From CBDFKS01 sp965248905 (GTDB taxonomy: Bacteria > Chloroflexota > Dehalococcoidia > Lucifugimonadales > JAGWBF01), in the NCBI GenBank assembly GCA_965248905.1, contig CBDFKS010000007.1:1550001-1614000 (forward strand): 64,000 nucleotides of DNA, read 5' to 3'. Below the pieces are notes generated by a model. That model had not been told where the DNA came from, made no database searches, and was given only the letters and a program-made list of their open reading frames with translations. Both the position numbers and the translations under genes were made by a program. Shown one piece after another: positions 53,429 through 62,286 of this stretch (position 1 is its first letter; every line of letters begins with the position of its first letter).

Positions 53429-54009
53429 TCTTCGTTGCCCTCCTAAACTCTACCGTGTTCTTATATTCGATACAGAAACAGCTTTAACTCCGCTGACCTT
53501 CGTTAACGTTATTCTTAGTAATTTGGGATAACCCTTAACCGCAGTCGCTGATTCGCCCGTTGGTTGAATGAGCTATAATTATACAATAACGCCCCATACC
53601 CATCAACGTTTGTATGGAGGCACTCAGGGTCGTTCGATTGTCTGAGGGGAGGAAACTAACGCTCATGGTGAGCTTGTCGAACCATGGCGGCGCCTTTCGA
53701 CAAGCTCAAGGTGAGCGGAAACTACCTTCTTCGAAGCAAGAATCGAATAGCCCTGCAGAGGTGCCACAGTTACGCGTTACCCGCTCGTTTCAGAAAAGTC
53801 CGGCCGATCTGACGAGGCAAATTTTCGGAGGCGGAGATCACTCCCCACCAGATGCTTCGTCGCTCCGCGTGTCAGCATGACACATGTAAGAAAAGGCCCA
53901 TGAAACCCATGTATCAGCCTGGACGCGTAGCTACAGACCTGCTATCCTGAGTTGAATCCTATAAATAACCGTCAGCTAATGACTGTAGGTTGGTGATTGA
54001 GTTGATCTT
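53429..54009. other. 581-base intergenic region with repeats
   Basis: It is divergent between the third amidohydrolase and the desaturase. It contains a TATAAT-like box near 53574, the family A repeat at 53651-53750, and then a stretch with an AGATGCTTCG...GTCAGCATGA segment that resembles remnants near 59045-59090. I see no gene longer than a few dozen codons with a ribosome site. Confidence 0.5.
53651..53750. repeat. Dispersed stem-loop repeat, family A, copy 3 (most intact)
   Basis: GAGCTTGTCGAA and TTCGACAAGCTC form perfect 12-base arms around CCATGGCGGCGCCT. They are flanked by CGCTCA and TGAGCG, which pair further out. It starts GGAAACTAACGCTCA and ends GCAAGAATCGAA, as the other copies do. 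Confidence 0.8.
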
Positions 54010-55125
54010 ATGAGCACAAGTTCAAAAGCCGACACCCTACCCAACGCCTTAAACACTGCAAGCGCATCAATGCCGGACGGATTATTAGATTCCAAGGAGT
54101 TCGCCCAACTGAAGCTGTTGGTGAAGAACCCGGGACTGCTGGATAAACAGCCTGGCTACTACACATTTAAAATCCTTCTGACCCTAGGATTGCTGGCGCT
54201 GAGCCTGGCCGTTCTGGTTACCGTAGATACTTTATGGGTGCAGTTGTTAAACGCTGTGTTTATGGCCTTCGTATTCACCCAGATAGGTCTCGTAGGTCAC
54301 GACGCCGGCCATCAACAAATCTTCCGCTCCCCGTTTAGGAACGACGTCATACTCCTCGTCGTAAGCTTCATCATAGGCCTAGACCGTAGCTGGTGGATTG
54401 ACAAGCACACCAGGCACCACAACAATCCCAACCATGTTGACAAGGACTTCGACGTCAATCTCCCGCTCCTGGCATTCACCGAGGAACAGGCGATGGAAAG
54501 ACGGGGGCTGTACAGGTGGGTGATCAAGTATCAATCCATCCTGGTTACGCCGTTGATGTTGCTAGAGGCCATAAGTATTCGACTGGACGGAGCCCAATAC
54601 CTGATACGACGAGTAAATGTGAAATACCCTCTGGCCGAATCCCTTTTCGTCGGAGCCCACTTCTTGGTGTATTTCGGGCTGATCTTTTATCTGCTGAGCG
54701 CCTGGCATGCGACTCTGTTTATCCTGGTCCAGCAGGGACTTACCGGGGTATACATGGGAACGGTGTTTGCCGCGAACCATAAGGGTATGCTCATGGTGGG
54801 GAAGGACAGCAAACTGGACTTCCTCAGACGCCAGGTGTTGACTTCCCGGAACATCAAAGGTAACCCCATAGTTGACTTCGTGTACGGTGGACTGAACTAC
54901 CAGATCGAACATCATCTGTTCCCGAGCATCCCTAGGAACAAGTTAAAGTCGGCCCGAAAGGTCATTAAGGAGTTCTGCCAATCTCGCTCTATTTCGTACC
55001 ATGAGACGGGGGTGGTCCAGTCTTACACGGAGATTATTCGATACCTGCACGAAGTCAGTGGCGTCTTAAGGAGATCGAGGCCGGATATAGCGGGCGGTTC
55101 TGTTCTGCCCTCGAACATGAGCTAG
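54010..55125 (+). CDS. Membrane fatty acid desaturase
   Basis: A 371-residue diiron acyl-lipid desaturase family protein. The His boxes are HDAGHQQ (about 97-103), HTRHHNNPN (about 133-141) and QIEHHLFP (about 298-305). Four or more hydrophobic segments lie between them. The Q-x-x-HH form of the third box is common in front-end and delta-5/6-type desaturases but also in other acyl-lipid desaturases, so regioselectivity is not set. No cytochrome b5 domain is fused. It would introduce double bonds into membrane lipids. Confidence 0.9.
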   Translation: MSTSSKADTLPNALNTASASMPDGLLDSKEFAQLKLLVKNPGLLDKQPGYYTFKILLTLGLLALSLAVLVTVDTLWVQLLNAVFMAFVFTQIGLVGHDAGHQQIFRSPFRNDVILLVVSFIIGLDRSWWIDKHTRHHNNPNHVDKDFDVNLPLLAFTEEQAMERRGLYRWVIKYQSILVTPLMLLEAISIRLDGAQYLIRRVNVKYPLAESLFVGAHFLVYFGLIFYLLSAWHATLFILVQQGLTGVYMGTVFAANHKGMLMVGKDSKLDFLRRQVLTSRNIKGNPIVDFVYGGLNYQIEHHLFPSIPRNKLKSARKVIKEFCQSRSISYHETGVVQSYTEIIRYLHEVSGVLRRSRPDIAGGSVLPSNMS

Positions 55126-55186
55126 GAAACCCCTTGAGTTCGCGGATTCCTACCGTATACGTAGATGAGCTGGCTAGTGGATAACT

Positions 55187-55212
55187 GTACCGCAGCCTTT
55201 AGGCTGCGGTAC
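55187..55212. repeat. Perfect palindrome, family C, copy 2
   Basis: GTACCGCAGCCT, TT, AGGCTGCGGTAC: 12-base arms around two T residues. It is almost identical to the palindrome at 31533-31556. It lies between the convergent desaturase and lepB genes, so it may end both transcripts. Confidence 0.75.
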
Positions 55213-55256
55213 ATATGTCAGCGGCCTGAGGCAGTGGACTCGATATATCTCGATCG

Positions 55257-55889
55257 TTACCCTTGATCTCGTACCTTGCCGAAGAAGGGCAGGGGCAGAT
55301 TAGACAGGGGCCAGTAAACAAACCACACCTTACCAACTATCGAGTCGATCTGTACCGGCCCCCAGTCCCTAGAGTCGTTGCTACTGCCCCGGTTGTCTCC
55401 CAGAACGAAGAACTGGTCTTCCTGCAGGGTGCAGCCGACGAGGCCCAAATTGGGTATGCAATCCATTGATCCCGAGATATTGGACTCCTCTAAGTAAGTC
55501 TCGTCTAACACAACGCCGTCGATGTACACCGCGCCTGACCTGATCTCCACCCTCTCTCCTGGCAGGCCCACAACTCGTTTGACGAAGTCTCGCTGAGGTT
55601 TAGTCGGAGCATGAAATACTATAACGTCGCCACGCTTCGGTGGATGTGACCACATGAGGTACTTCTGTTCAGGGCCCTCCACATCCCAAAAGGGAACAAG
55701 TCTGGCGAGCCGTTTCATATCGATCGTCAAATAGGATACCTTGTTCACCATAAGATACTCCCCACCATCCAAGGTGGGTTGCATGCTATGGCCCTCTACC
55801 CGGAAGTTCTTGACGCTTATCTGGATGACGAAGAAAACAACAACGGCCAGAACCGCAGCCTCTAATAGTTCCCTTAATATGTGTCCCAT
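55257..55889 (-). CDS. lepB: Signal peptidase I
   Basis: Removes signal peptides from exported proteins at the outer face of the membrane. It is 210 residues long with one N-terminal membrane helix (AAVLAVVVFFVIQISV). The catalytic Ser35 is in EGHSMQPTL and the catalytic Lys104 in RDFVKRVVGLPGE. The box E motif GDNRGSSNDSRDWG is present. The many predicted secreted proteins in this window would be its substrates. Confidence 0.94.
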   Translation of the reverse strand: MGHILRELLEAAVLAVVVFFVIQISVKNFRVEGHSMQPTLDGGEYLMVNKVSYLTIDMKRLARLVPFWDVEGPEQKYLMWSHPPKRGDVIVFHAPTKPQRDFVKRVVGLPGERVEIRSGAVYIDGVVLDETYLEESNISGSMDCIPNLGLVGCTLQEDQFFVLGDNRGSSNDSRDWGPVQIDSIVGKVWFVYWPLSNLPLPFFGKVRDQG

Positions 55890-56022
55890 ATATCGATGCG
55901 ATCTAATAAATCAGGAGATTAGTTGTAATAATGCTCTGATATATAATTATATCTGGTAAGGCTTTATAACACCATGCCAGTGTGCCTGGCAATTTGTGGT
56001 TATGATGCGTGTTTCGAATCCC

Positions 56023-56051
56023 TTGTCTTGATCTGGCAAAACTGCTACAAT
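56023..56051 (+). promoter_or_regulatory. Promoter for the inositol-phosphate synthase gene
   Basis: TTGTCT (56023-56028), 17 bases, TACAAT (56046-56051). The start codon of the gene follows 55 bases later. The region is divergent with lepB. Confidence 0.55.
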
Positions 56052-56105
56052 TCAGCCGCTTCTCCTGTGAGTAAAGCCCGGGAGGAGTGCAGAAAGGAGC
56101 CGGTA

Positions 56106-57182
56106 GTGGGGAAAATCAAAACCGCGATTATCGGGGTTGGCAACTGTGCCTCCTCGCTCGTGCAGGGTGTTCATAGATATAAAGACGTCGCTGAAGACAG
56201 CGAAGTTCCCGGGATCATGCATCCCATGGTCCAGGAATACGGCATCGGGGATATAGAGTTTGTAGCCGCTTTCGACATTGATCGGAACAAGGTAGGCAAA
56301 GACCTGTCGGAGGCGATTTTCGCCCCACCTAATAACACTCTGAAGTTCGCCGAGGTGCCCCACATTGGCGTGACCGTGGAACGCGGTATGACCCACGACG
56401 GCATAGGTAAGTACGTTTCTCACCTGGTACAAAAAAGCCCCGGCGCTACCTCGGAGATCGCGGACATTTTGAGGGAACGCCAGTGTGACGTGGTGGTAAG
56501 CTATCTTCCTGTAGGCAGCGAGATGGCCACAAAATGGTATGTGGAGCAGGTGCTGGCAGCAGGATGCGGATTCGTGAACTGCATTCCAGTGTTCATCGCG
56601 AGAGAGGATTATTGGCAGAAGCGTTTCAAAGAGAAAGGCCTTCCTGTTATCGGCGACGACATCAAGTCCCAGGTTGGAGCCACGATCACCCATCGCGTGC
56701 TCACCCGTCTCTTTGAGGACAGAGGTGTCAAGGTAGACCGCACATACCAGCTTAACTTTGGCGGAAACACCGATTTCCTGAATATGCTGGAGAGGGAACG
56801 CCTGGTATCCAAGAAAATCTCCAAAACTAACTCGGTCGCGTCCCAGCTTGATTACGATCTGGGTGATGGAAATATACACATAGGGCCCAGCGACCATGTG
56901 CCATGGCTGGATGACCGAAAATGGTGCTACATAAGAATGGAAGGGCAGCTCTTCGGAGGGGCACCCATCAACCTTGAACTGAAACTAGAGGTGTGGGACA
57001 GTCCTAACTCCGCAGGCGTGGTGGTGGACGCCATCCGCTGCTGCAAGCTGGCCATGGACAGAGAAATGAGCGGGGCTATCTTGGCCCCATCCGCCTATTT
57101 TATGAAGTCTCCTCCAATCCAATACACCGACGACCAAGCGCGCCAAATGGTGGATGAGTTTATAGAAGGCAGAGAAGGCTGA
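56106..57182 (+). CDS. ino1: Inositol-1-phosphate synthase
   Basis: Converts glucose-6-phosphate to inositol-1-phosphate with NAD+. The 358-residue version starts at GTG 56106 (MGKIKTAIIGVGNCASSLVQ), chosen because AAAGGAG lies 6 bases upstream. An in-frame ATG at 55974 has no site and overlaps the promoter. The N-terminal Rossmann motif is GVGNCASS. QVGATITHRVL with NFGGNTDFLNML and the SPNSAG segment (WDSPNSAGVV) match the actinobacterial/archaeal short form. It is followed by a PimA-like glycosyltransferase and a CDP-alcohol phosphatidyltransferase. Confidence 0.93.
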   Translation: MGKIKTAIIGVGNCASSLVQGVHRYKDVAEDSEVPGIMHPMVQEYGIGDIEFVAAFDIDRNKVGKDLSEAIFAPPNNTLKFAEVPHIGVTVERGMTHDGIGKYVSHLVQKSPGATSEIADILRERQCDVVVSYLPVGSEMATKWYVEQVLAAGCGFVNCIPVFIAREDYWQKRFKEKGLPVIGDDIKSQVGATITHRVLTRLFEDRGVKVDRTYQLNFGGNTDFLNMLERERLVSKKISKTNSVASQLDYDLGDGNIHIGPSDHVPWLDDRKWCYIRMEGQLFGGAPINLELKLEVWDSPNSAGVVVDAIRCCKLAMDREMSGAILAPSAYFMKSPPIQYTDDQARQMVDEFIEGREG

Positions 57183-57248
57183 ACGGCCAATACAGCTTGG
57201 CACAGGGTTGAATTCAGGCCTAGGAAATATCTATATCGAGACTCACCT

Positions 57249-58394
57249 ATGAAAATAGCGCTAGTCTCACCGTACGACTTCACGTGGCCCGGTGGTGTGA
57301 CCGTCCACATCTCTCACCTCGCCGACCAGTTCACCAACATGGGCCATGACGTGAAAATCCTGGCGCCCCACTCCCCCTCTAGAAAGTTGCCGGAGAACCA
57401 GAATTTCGTGCCCCTGGGCACATCGGTGCCCATACCCGCAGGCGGCTCCGTAGCGCGACTGTCCCTATCGGTCTGGCTTCACCGTCGAATTCGCAATTTT
57501 CTGGCCAGTGAACGTTTCGATGTAGTGCACCTCCACGAACCGCTGATGCCTGTACTGCCACTGTCAGTACTAAAATGCTCTAAGACCGCCCTCAACGTAG
57601 CAACCTTCCACGCCGTCTATGGTCGTTTCAGGAATTACGGCTGGTCCCACCCCGTCCTCAAATACTGGGCAAGGAAGCTTGATGGTCGAATAGCCGTTTC
57701 TCCGGCTGCGCACCAATACGTGAGCCGGTTCTTCCCCGGGGAATACGAGATTATTCCCAACGGGATAGACGTGGACCGTTTCTCAAGTGGGTGTGCTCCC
57801 ATACCAGAGCTAAACGACGGCAAGCTAAACATTCTGTTCGTAGGCCGAATGGAGAAGCGCAAAGGCCTTCGATATCTTCTAGAAGCATATAGCCGGCTAA
57901 AATGGGACTTCCAGGACATTAGGCTGGTGGTAGTAGGACCGGGCAATCTGGACAAGGACTGTTATCGCGTCCTTAGCGAGCGAAATATCCAGGATGTCGT
58001 GTTCAAAAACGGAGTACCTTATGAAGATCTAGCCGGCTATTACCAGAGCGCCCACATATGCTGCTCTCCGGCCACGGGAAGAGAGAGCTTTGGCATCGTG
58101 CTCCTCGAAGCCATGGCGTCATCAAAGCCTGTAGTAGCCTCTCGCATTGATGGATACTCCGCTGTACTCAATCACGGCGAGCAAGGGGTACTAGTACAGC
58201 CCAAAGATAGCGTGGCCCTGGCCGAGGCACTGGCTTTGCTCATACGAAACCCGGAGCTTCGTCAACAGATGGGGGCAAGGGGACGACAAACGGTCGAGCA
58301 GTACCGATGGAACAAAGTGGCTCGTCAGGTCATGGACTACTACATGGACTTGATGGGATCGTCTAATGGTCTTTCCAGGCAGAGATCAGTTTAG
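57249..58394 (+). CDS. PimA-like family 4 glycosyltransferase
   Basis: A 381-residue GT-B enzyme resembling phosphatidylinositol mannosyltransferase PimA. It starts MKIALVSPYDFTWPGGVTVHISHLA, the typical GG-V donor-acceptor loop. VVHLHEP is in the N-terminal domain, and IIPNGIDVDRF, ILFVGRMEKRKGLRYLLEAY and GRESFGIVLLEAMASSKPVVAS (the E-x7-E motif) are in the C-terminal domain. No signal or membrane span is present. It acts at the inner membrane face. Its stop lies 29 bases inside the next gene. The sugar donor is not certain. Confidence 0.88.
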   Translation: MKIALVSPYDFTWPGGVTVHISHLADQFTNMGHDVKILAPHSPSRKLPENQNFVPLGTSVPIPAGGSVARLSLSVWLHRRIRNFLASERFDVVHLHEPLMPVLPLSVLKCSKTALNVATFHAVYGRFRNYGWSHPVLKYWARKLDGRIAVSPAAHQYVSRFFPGEYEIIPNGIDVDRFSSGCAPIPELNDGKLNILFVGRMEKRKGLRYLLEAYSRLKWDFQDIRLVVVGPGNLDKDCYRVLSERNIQDVVFKNGVPYEDLAGYYQSAHICCSPATGRESFGIVLLEAMASSKPVVASRIDGYSAVLNHGEQGVLVQPKDSVALAEALALLIRNPELRQQMGARGRQTVEQYRWNKVARQVMDYYMDLMGSSNGLSRQRSV

Positions 58395-58974
58395 AGCCAT
58401 AGTCCTTCGGTACATGGAGGTGCCTGGCGCCAGAGCCCTCAATGCTATCGGGTTCGCTCCCAACACGGTAACTCTACTGGGCTTTGCCATAACGTTGATT
58501 GCCGCTGCGCTTGTTGGCGCCGGGTTCTTGATCGCTGGAGGTATCGTCTTCCTCGGCGGTAGTTTACTTGACCTGATGGACGGTGCGCTGGCCAGACTCA
58601 CGGGCAAAGTCAGCGACTTCGGTGCTCTTCTCGATTCAGTGATTGACAGGCTGTCGGAAGCAGCACTGATGTTAGGCATCGCTATCTACGGTCTACGGGC
58701 CGACTTGAGCGACGAGAGATTATTTTTCCTCGTTGTGGTCCTCTTCCTAGCCCTGGTCAGTTCCCAGATGGTGAGCTATCTCCGAGCGCGAGGAGAAGGC
58801 TTGGGAATCGCTACCAGGACCGGGCTAATGACAAGGCCGGAGCGCGTGGCTCTACTATTTCTGGGACTAATTCTGGGGCTTGGGGCGCTGGAGATAGTGC
58901 TGATAATAATCGCAGCGGTGTCGTTTTTCACCCTCATTCAACGCCTCATTCATATTCAACGTCGACTGAACTGA
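58366..58974 (+). CDS. CDP-alcohol phosphatidyltransferase (PI/PIP-synthase-like)
   Basis: A 202-residue membrane enzyme with about six helices. It joins an alcohol head group to CDP-diacylglycerol. The motif DxxDGxxAR-x8-GxxxDxxxD is complete (D69, D72, G73, A76-R77, G86, D90, D94). With ino1 two genes upstream it most likely makes phosphatidylinositol phosphate or phosphatidylinositol. Phosphatidylglycerol phosphate synthase is a less likely alternative. The ATG overlaps the end of the glycosyltransferase gene by 29 bases, suggesting translational coupling. Confidence 0.88.
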   Translation: MVFPGRDQFRAIVLRYMEVPGARALNAIGFAPNTVTLLGFAITLIAAALVGAGFLIAGGIVFLGGSLLDLMDGALARLTGKVSDFGALLDSVIDRLSEAALMLGIAIYGLRADLSDERLFFLVVVLFLALVSSQMVSYLRARGEGLGIATRTGLMTRPERVALLFLGLILGLGALEIVLIIIAAVSFFTLIQRLIHIQRRLN

Positions 58975-59196
58975 ACCCAGAGTCCTGGGCAGCAGAAACT
59001 TTTCATCGTCCCTATAAGCCACGCGAAGTGCCTATCCCACCCTAGATGCTTCGCGGAGTTTATCCTGAGGCACGAAGGGCTCAGCATGCCAAACTGCGAA
59101 ACGTCAGAGACTCTGAACGGACACCTACTTCGGAGGGCTGGATAAGAGGCGCGATCCGCTGTAAACTATCCTCAAAGATGCTAAAGAGGGAGCACG

Positions 59197-59919
59197 ATGC
59201 CTGTTCTACCAGACCGGGACAGAGACAATCTAAAGAGGACGTTTCGTAAGGAGCTAAAGAAGGACGTCACTCTGAGACTTTTCACTCAGGGGTCCTCACT
59301 GCTGACCATTCCTGGCAGAGAGTGCAAATTCTGTCCCCAGACACAAGAGTTAATGGAGGAGCTGACCTCCCTTTCCCCCAAGATTCACCTGGAAGTCTAC
59401 GACTTTCACAGCCAGACCGAGGAGCGGGAAAAGTATGGAGTAGAACGCATACCCGCCATCGTTATGGGCAATGGCGATGACTCTAGGCTCAAGTTCTACG
59501 GAATCCCCTCTGGCCATGAGTTCGCTACCATCGTTGAGAACATCAAGATCCTGTCCAGAGGCGTCAGCCCCCTCACTATGGATTCGAGAAAGAAGCTGCG
59601 TAAGGTAAATCAGCCGGTACATATCCAGGTATTCGTGACGCCTTCCTGTGGCTACTGTCCGACGGTCGCTAGACTGGCCCACGCCGTAGCCCTCGAGAAT
59701 CCGCTCATAACCTCCGATGTGATCGAAATAGAGGAGTTCCCCTCCCTGGCGCAGATGTACGCAGTACGAGGCGTCCCAAAGACCGTTATGGGCACAGTCA
59801 GCCAACTGGCGGGAGTACTTCCACAAGTGCAGTTCGTTGGAGTTGTTCAGGAAACGGAATTCGTGGAACGAGTGCTGGAGGCGGGAGTAAAGGAAACCAG
59901 TGAGGCTTCAAAGCCTTAG
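59197..59919 (+). CDS. PDO-type protein disulfide oxidoreductase (two thioredoxin folds)
   Basis: A 240-residue protein with two consecutive thioredoxin/glutaredoxin folds. The first has CKFC at residues 43-46 with RIPAIV (the cis-Pro). The second has CGYC at 151-154 with GVPKTV. This double-fold glutaredoxin-like arrangement is known from archaeal and thermophile PDOs and some anaerobes. GAGGGAG is the ribosome site. No signal peptide is present, so it works in the cytoplasm, possibly reduced by TrxB. It precedes ribH. Confidence 0.88.
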   Translation: MPVLPDRDRDNLKRTFRKELKKDVTLRLFTQGSSLLTIPGRECKFCPQTQELMEELTSLSPKIHLEVYDFHSQTEEREKYGVERIPAIVMGNGDDSRLKFYGIPSGHEFATIVENIKILSRGVSPLTMDSRKKLRKVNQPVHIQVFVTPSCGYCPTVARLAHAVALENPLITSDVIEIEEFPSLAQMYAVRGVPKTVMGTVSQLAGVLPQVQFVGVVQETEFVERVLEAGVKETSEASKP

Positions 59920-59973
59920 CCTTTCCGGTGGTACGCCGTAGCGGAATTGAAGGCCGAAAGGTAGGACCAAATA

Positions 59974-60456
59974 TTGTCGACAGAGCTTAAAGGCGATCTA
60001 CAAGGGCAGGGCCTTCGCATTGCGATTGTTGTAGCTCGCTTTAACCAATTCGTTACTCAACGGCTCCTCGATGGAGCCCAGGACGCCCTCAGAAGTCACG
60101 GCGTAAAGGAAGAGGATTCTTTGGTGGCGTGGGTGCCTGGCGCCTTCGACTTACCGATCGTGGCCAAGGCCTTGGCCCAGAGCCATCGCTACGATTCCAT
60201 AGTGTGCCTGGGAGCTGTCATCCGCGGGGAGACTACTCACTACGAATTGGTGGCTAGTCAGGCATCCACCGGCATTGCCAGAGCCGCAATGGACACGGGA
60301 GTACCCGTGCTATTCGGTGTGCTGACCACGGAGAGTATGGACCAGGCCATTAACCGCGCGGGTGGCAAGTCTGGGAATATAGGCTACAACGCAGCCACCG
60401 GAGCTATCGAGATGGCAAACCTAATGCGGGCGATCAACGACACCGAGGGCAGCTAG
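59974..60456 (+). CDS. ribH: 6,7-dimethyl-8-ribityllumazine synthase
   Basis: Penultimate riboflavin synthesis enzyme, joining 5-amino-6-ribitylaminouracil and dihydroxybutanone phosphate. It is 160 residues long. RIAIVVARFNQFVT starts the core, WVPGAFDLPIVAKAL and AVIRGETTHYELVA carry active-site residues including the conserved His, and GVLTTESMDQAINRAGG is the C-terminal phosphate region. The start is TTG 59974 with an AGG-rich site upstream. No other rib genes are in the window. Confidence 0.94.
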   Translation: MSTELKGDLQGQGLRIAIVVARFNQFVTQRLLDGAQDALRSHGVKEEDSLVAWVPGAFDLPIVAKALAQSHRYDSIVCLGAVIRGETTHYELVASQASTGIARAAMDTGVPVLFGVLTTESMDQAINRAGGKSGNIGYNAATGAIEMANLMRAINDTEGS

Positions 60457-60568
60457 GCCTCGACATCAGGCCTACCGCAGTAGCTCATCCTTACCGGCCC
60501 ACGCTATTCACAGCTAAAACATATATCCGCGCCGAATAGCGGCAAACTTTACGCTAACCGGTTTCCGC

Positions 60569-62005
60569 TCATGTTCTAGCAGAGAACCTTATCTCGCAGA
60601 TATGCTTACAGTCCGGGACTACCCGCGCCCATTCCGCTGATCGGTAACCCACCACCCAGACGACCCCTCTTTCAGAGACCAACAAGGGAATCCGGTCTCG
60701 CCAGTCCCTGGGCACCTTCCGGTCGACGTAGAAATCTTGTAGCTTTTTTTCGACGCCCATCCCCGATGGCTGAAATCGGTCTCCAGGGCGTCGAGATCGT
60801 ACCCTAACCCGGTCACCGAGAGCACCGACATCAAAACGCGCCGTATAGGGGTCATCTATCTCCGCAGGAGGCGATTCGAGCATACGGACCTCGATCCGCC
60901 AGCCTGGCACTTCAGTAGTCCCTTTATTATCAACGGAGGACAGATCTATTTGGTGCTCGCCTTCCAACGGTGGGAATGGGCAGGGAGCCGCCGCATCGCG
61001 AGCCATGGTAATGCGACCATAGCCCGCATATAGCCTGAGCCCCTTGGGCAGAACCAGCATCTTGCCGGCAGGGGCTTCGATGAATTTGTCCATAGCCTGA
61101 AGGTGAACCTCTTCAAGCCTGCGAGTAGCGCCAGTCAGCTTCTGATAGGCACGCCTCAAAATCATTCTTCGCAGCAACGGATGAAGTGAGGACAGGGGTC
61201 CGGTATCCATGATGATTGAGTCGCCCTCTTCCCGAGCCACAGTCGGCCAAACATTAGCCAACTCTCCCTCCAGATAGTCCATCTGCATGGAGGCAGAGCG
61301 AGACAGTCTCACCAGGGCATCAGACACCTTGGGGTTGTATTGTCTCATGGTGGGAATGAGATCATGGCGGACTCGGTTGCGGGTGAATCGAAGAGACAGG
61401 TTCCCGGAGTCCGTTCTAAAGGCGATGCCATGTTGCTGGCAGTAGGCGATTGTCTGGGCCTTGGTTACCTCGAGCAGCGGGCGGAAAAGGGGCGTCGGTG
61501 GGTCTTCTGTTCTTCCATCCCAGTTGGATAGCTCCTGCATACCTCGAAGCCCCGGGACACCGCTGCCCCGTATGATGTGCATTAATACTGTCTCGGCCAG
61601 GTCATCGGCGGTATGGCCCAGAACGACAGCTTTAGCAGATAACTCGTTAGCTAATCTGGCCAGAAAGCTGTACCGCACCTCTCTCGCCGCCTCCTCAAAG
61701 GAGGAAATGCCCATTGTCCGCTGGTACGCTACGGGGTCGGCTCGGTCCACCGTCGCGGGAAGCCCCAATTGGCTAGCTACCAAGCCAACAAAGCGAGCGT
61801 CCTCTTCCGCCTCTTCACCTCGGAAATTGTGGTTCAGATGGGCAACATGAATTCGAAGGGCGCAGCTTTCCTTCAAGGCAAGCAACGTATGTAACAGGGC
61901 TAGCGAATCGGGACCTCCGGAGACAGCTACGACCAATAAGCTATCGGTTGCAGAATACCCGGCTCTTTCCAGGGACGCCTTTACTCGAGTCTCGACCAGT
62001 TCCAT
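60569..62005 (-). CDS. tilS: tRNA(Ile)-lysidine synthetase
   Basis: Converts C34 of the tRNA-Ile CAU anticodon to lysidine. It is 478 residues long. The PP-loop VAVSGGPDSLALLHTLL lies at about 27-43. HVAHLNHNFRGEEAEEDARFV and LGHTADDLAETVLMHIIRGSGVPGLRGM follow, then the middle and C-terminal TilS domains with RSRRPGDRFQPSGMGVEKKLQDFYVDRKVPRDWRDRIPLL. This is full length for the long bacterial form. It converges on ribH, and hpt and ftsH, its usual partners elsewhere, are absent. Confidence 0.96.
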   Translation of the reverse strand: MELVETRVKASLERAGYSATDSLLVVAVSGGPDSLALLHTLLALKESCALRIHVAHLNHNFRGEEAEEDARFVGLVASQLGLPATVDRADPVAYQRTMGISSFEEAAREVRYSFLARLANELSAKAVVLGHTADDLAETVLMHIIRGSGVPGLRGMQELSNWDGRTEDPPTPLFRPLLEVTKAQTIAYCQQHGIAFRTDSGNLSLRFTRNRVRHDLIPTMRQYNPKVSDALVRLSRSASMQMDYLEGELANVWPTVAREEGDSIIMDTGPLSSLHPLLRRMILRRAYQKLTGATRRLEEVHLQAMDKFIEAPAGKMLVLPKGLRLYAGYGRITMARDAAAPCPFPPLEGEHQIDLSSVDNKGTTEVPGWRIEVRMLESPPAEIDDPYTARFDVGALGDRVRVRSRRPGDRFQPSGMGVEKKLQDFYVDRKVPRDWRDRIPLLVSERGVVWVVGYRSAEWARVVPDCKHICEIRFSART

Positions 62006-62061
62006 ACTTTATCCCTGTATCGGGAGCCTAGTACTTAGTGAACCTTAAAATTGATGGATCG

Positions 62062-62173
62062 TTTCACCCCCACTCTAACTCTCCCCCATCAAGGGGGAGA
62101 GAACAAGTCCCTTCCGCCTAGATGGGGGAAGGCTAGCGCCTGCCCTGATCCAGCCGAAGGGATGGGGGTGAAA
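62062..62173. repeat. Dispersed palindromic repeat, family B, copy 2
   Basis: TTTCACCCCCA (62062-62072) and TGGGGGTGAAA (62163-62173) form the outer arms. Inside are CTCTCCCCC/GGGGGAGAG and CCTTCC/GGAAGG hairpins. It is related in layout to 21582-21678 and is located between the tilS start and the histidine phosphatase 3' end. Confidence 0.7.
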
Positions 62174-62286
62174 GGCGCCTATCAAATCTTGGTTGAATGA
62201 GTACTAGGCAATAGGTTGAGTGACATGAGCCAACTCTATTCTTGGCTATCCTGTGCTTACTTCTTTGGGTAAGAGAGGGAACCAGA

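Noticed and set aside
56052..56897. 281-codon minus-strand frame opposite ino1
   Set aside because: It is antisense to a conserved enzyme. The length is a by-product of codon use.
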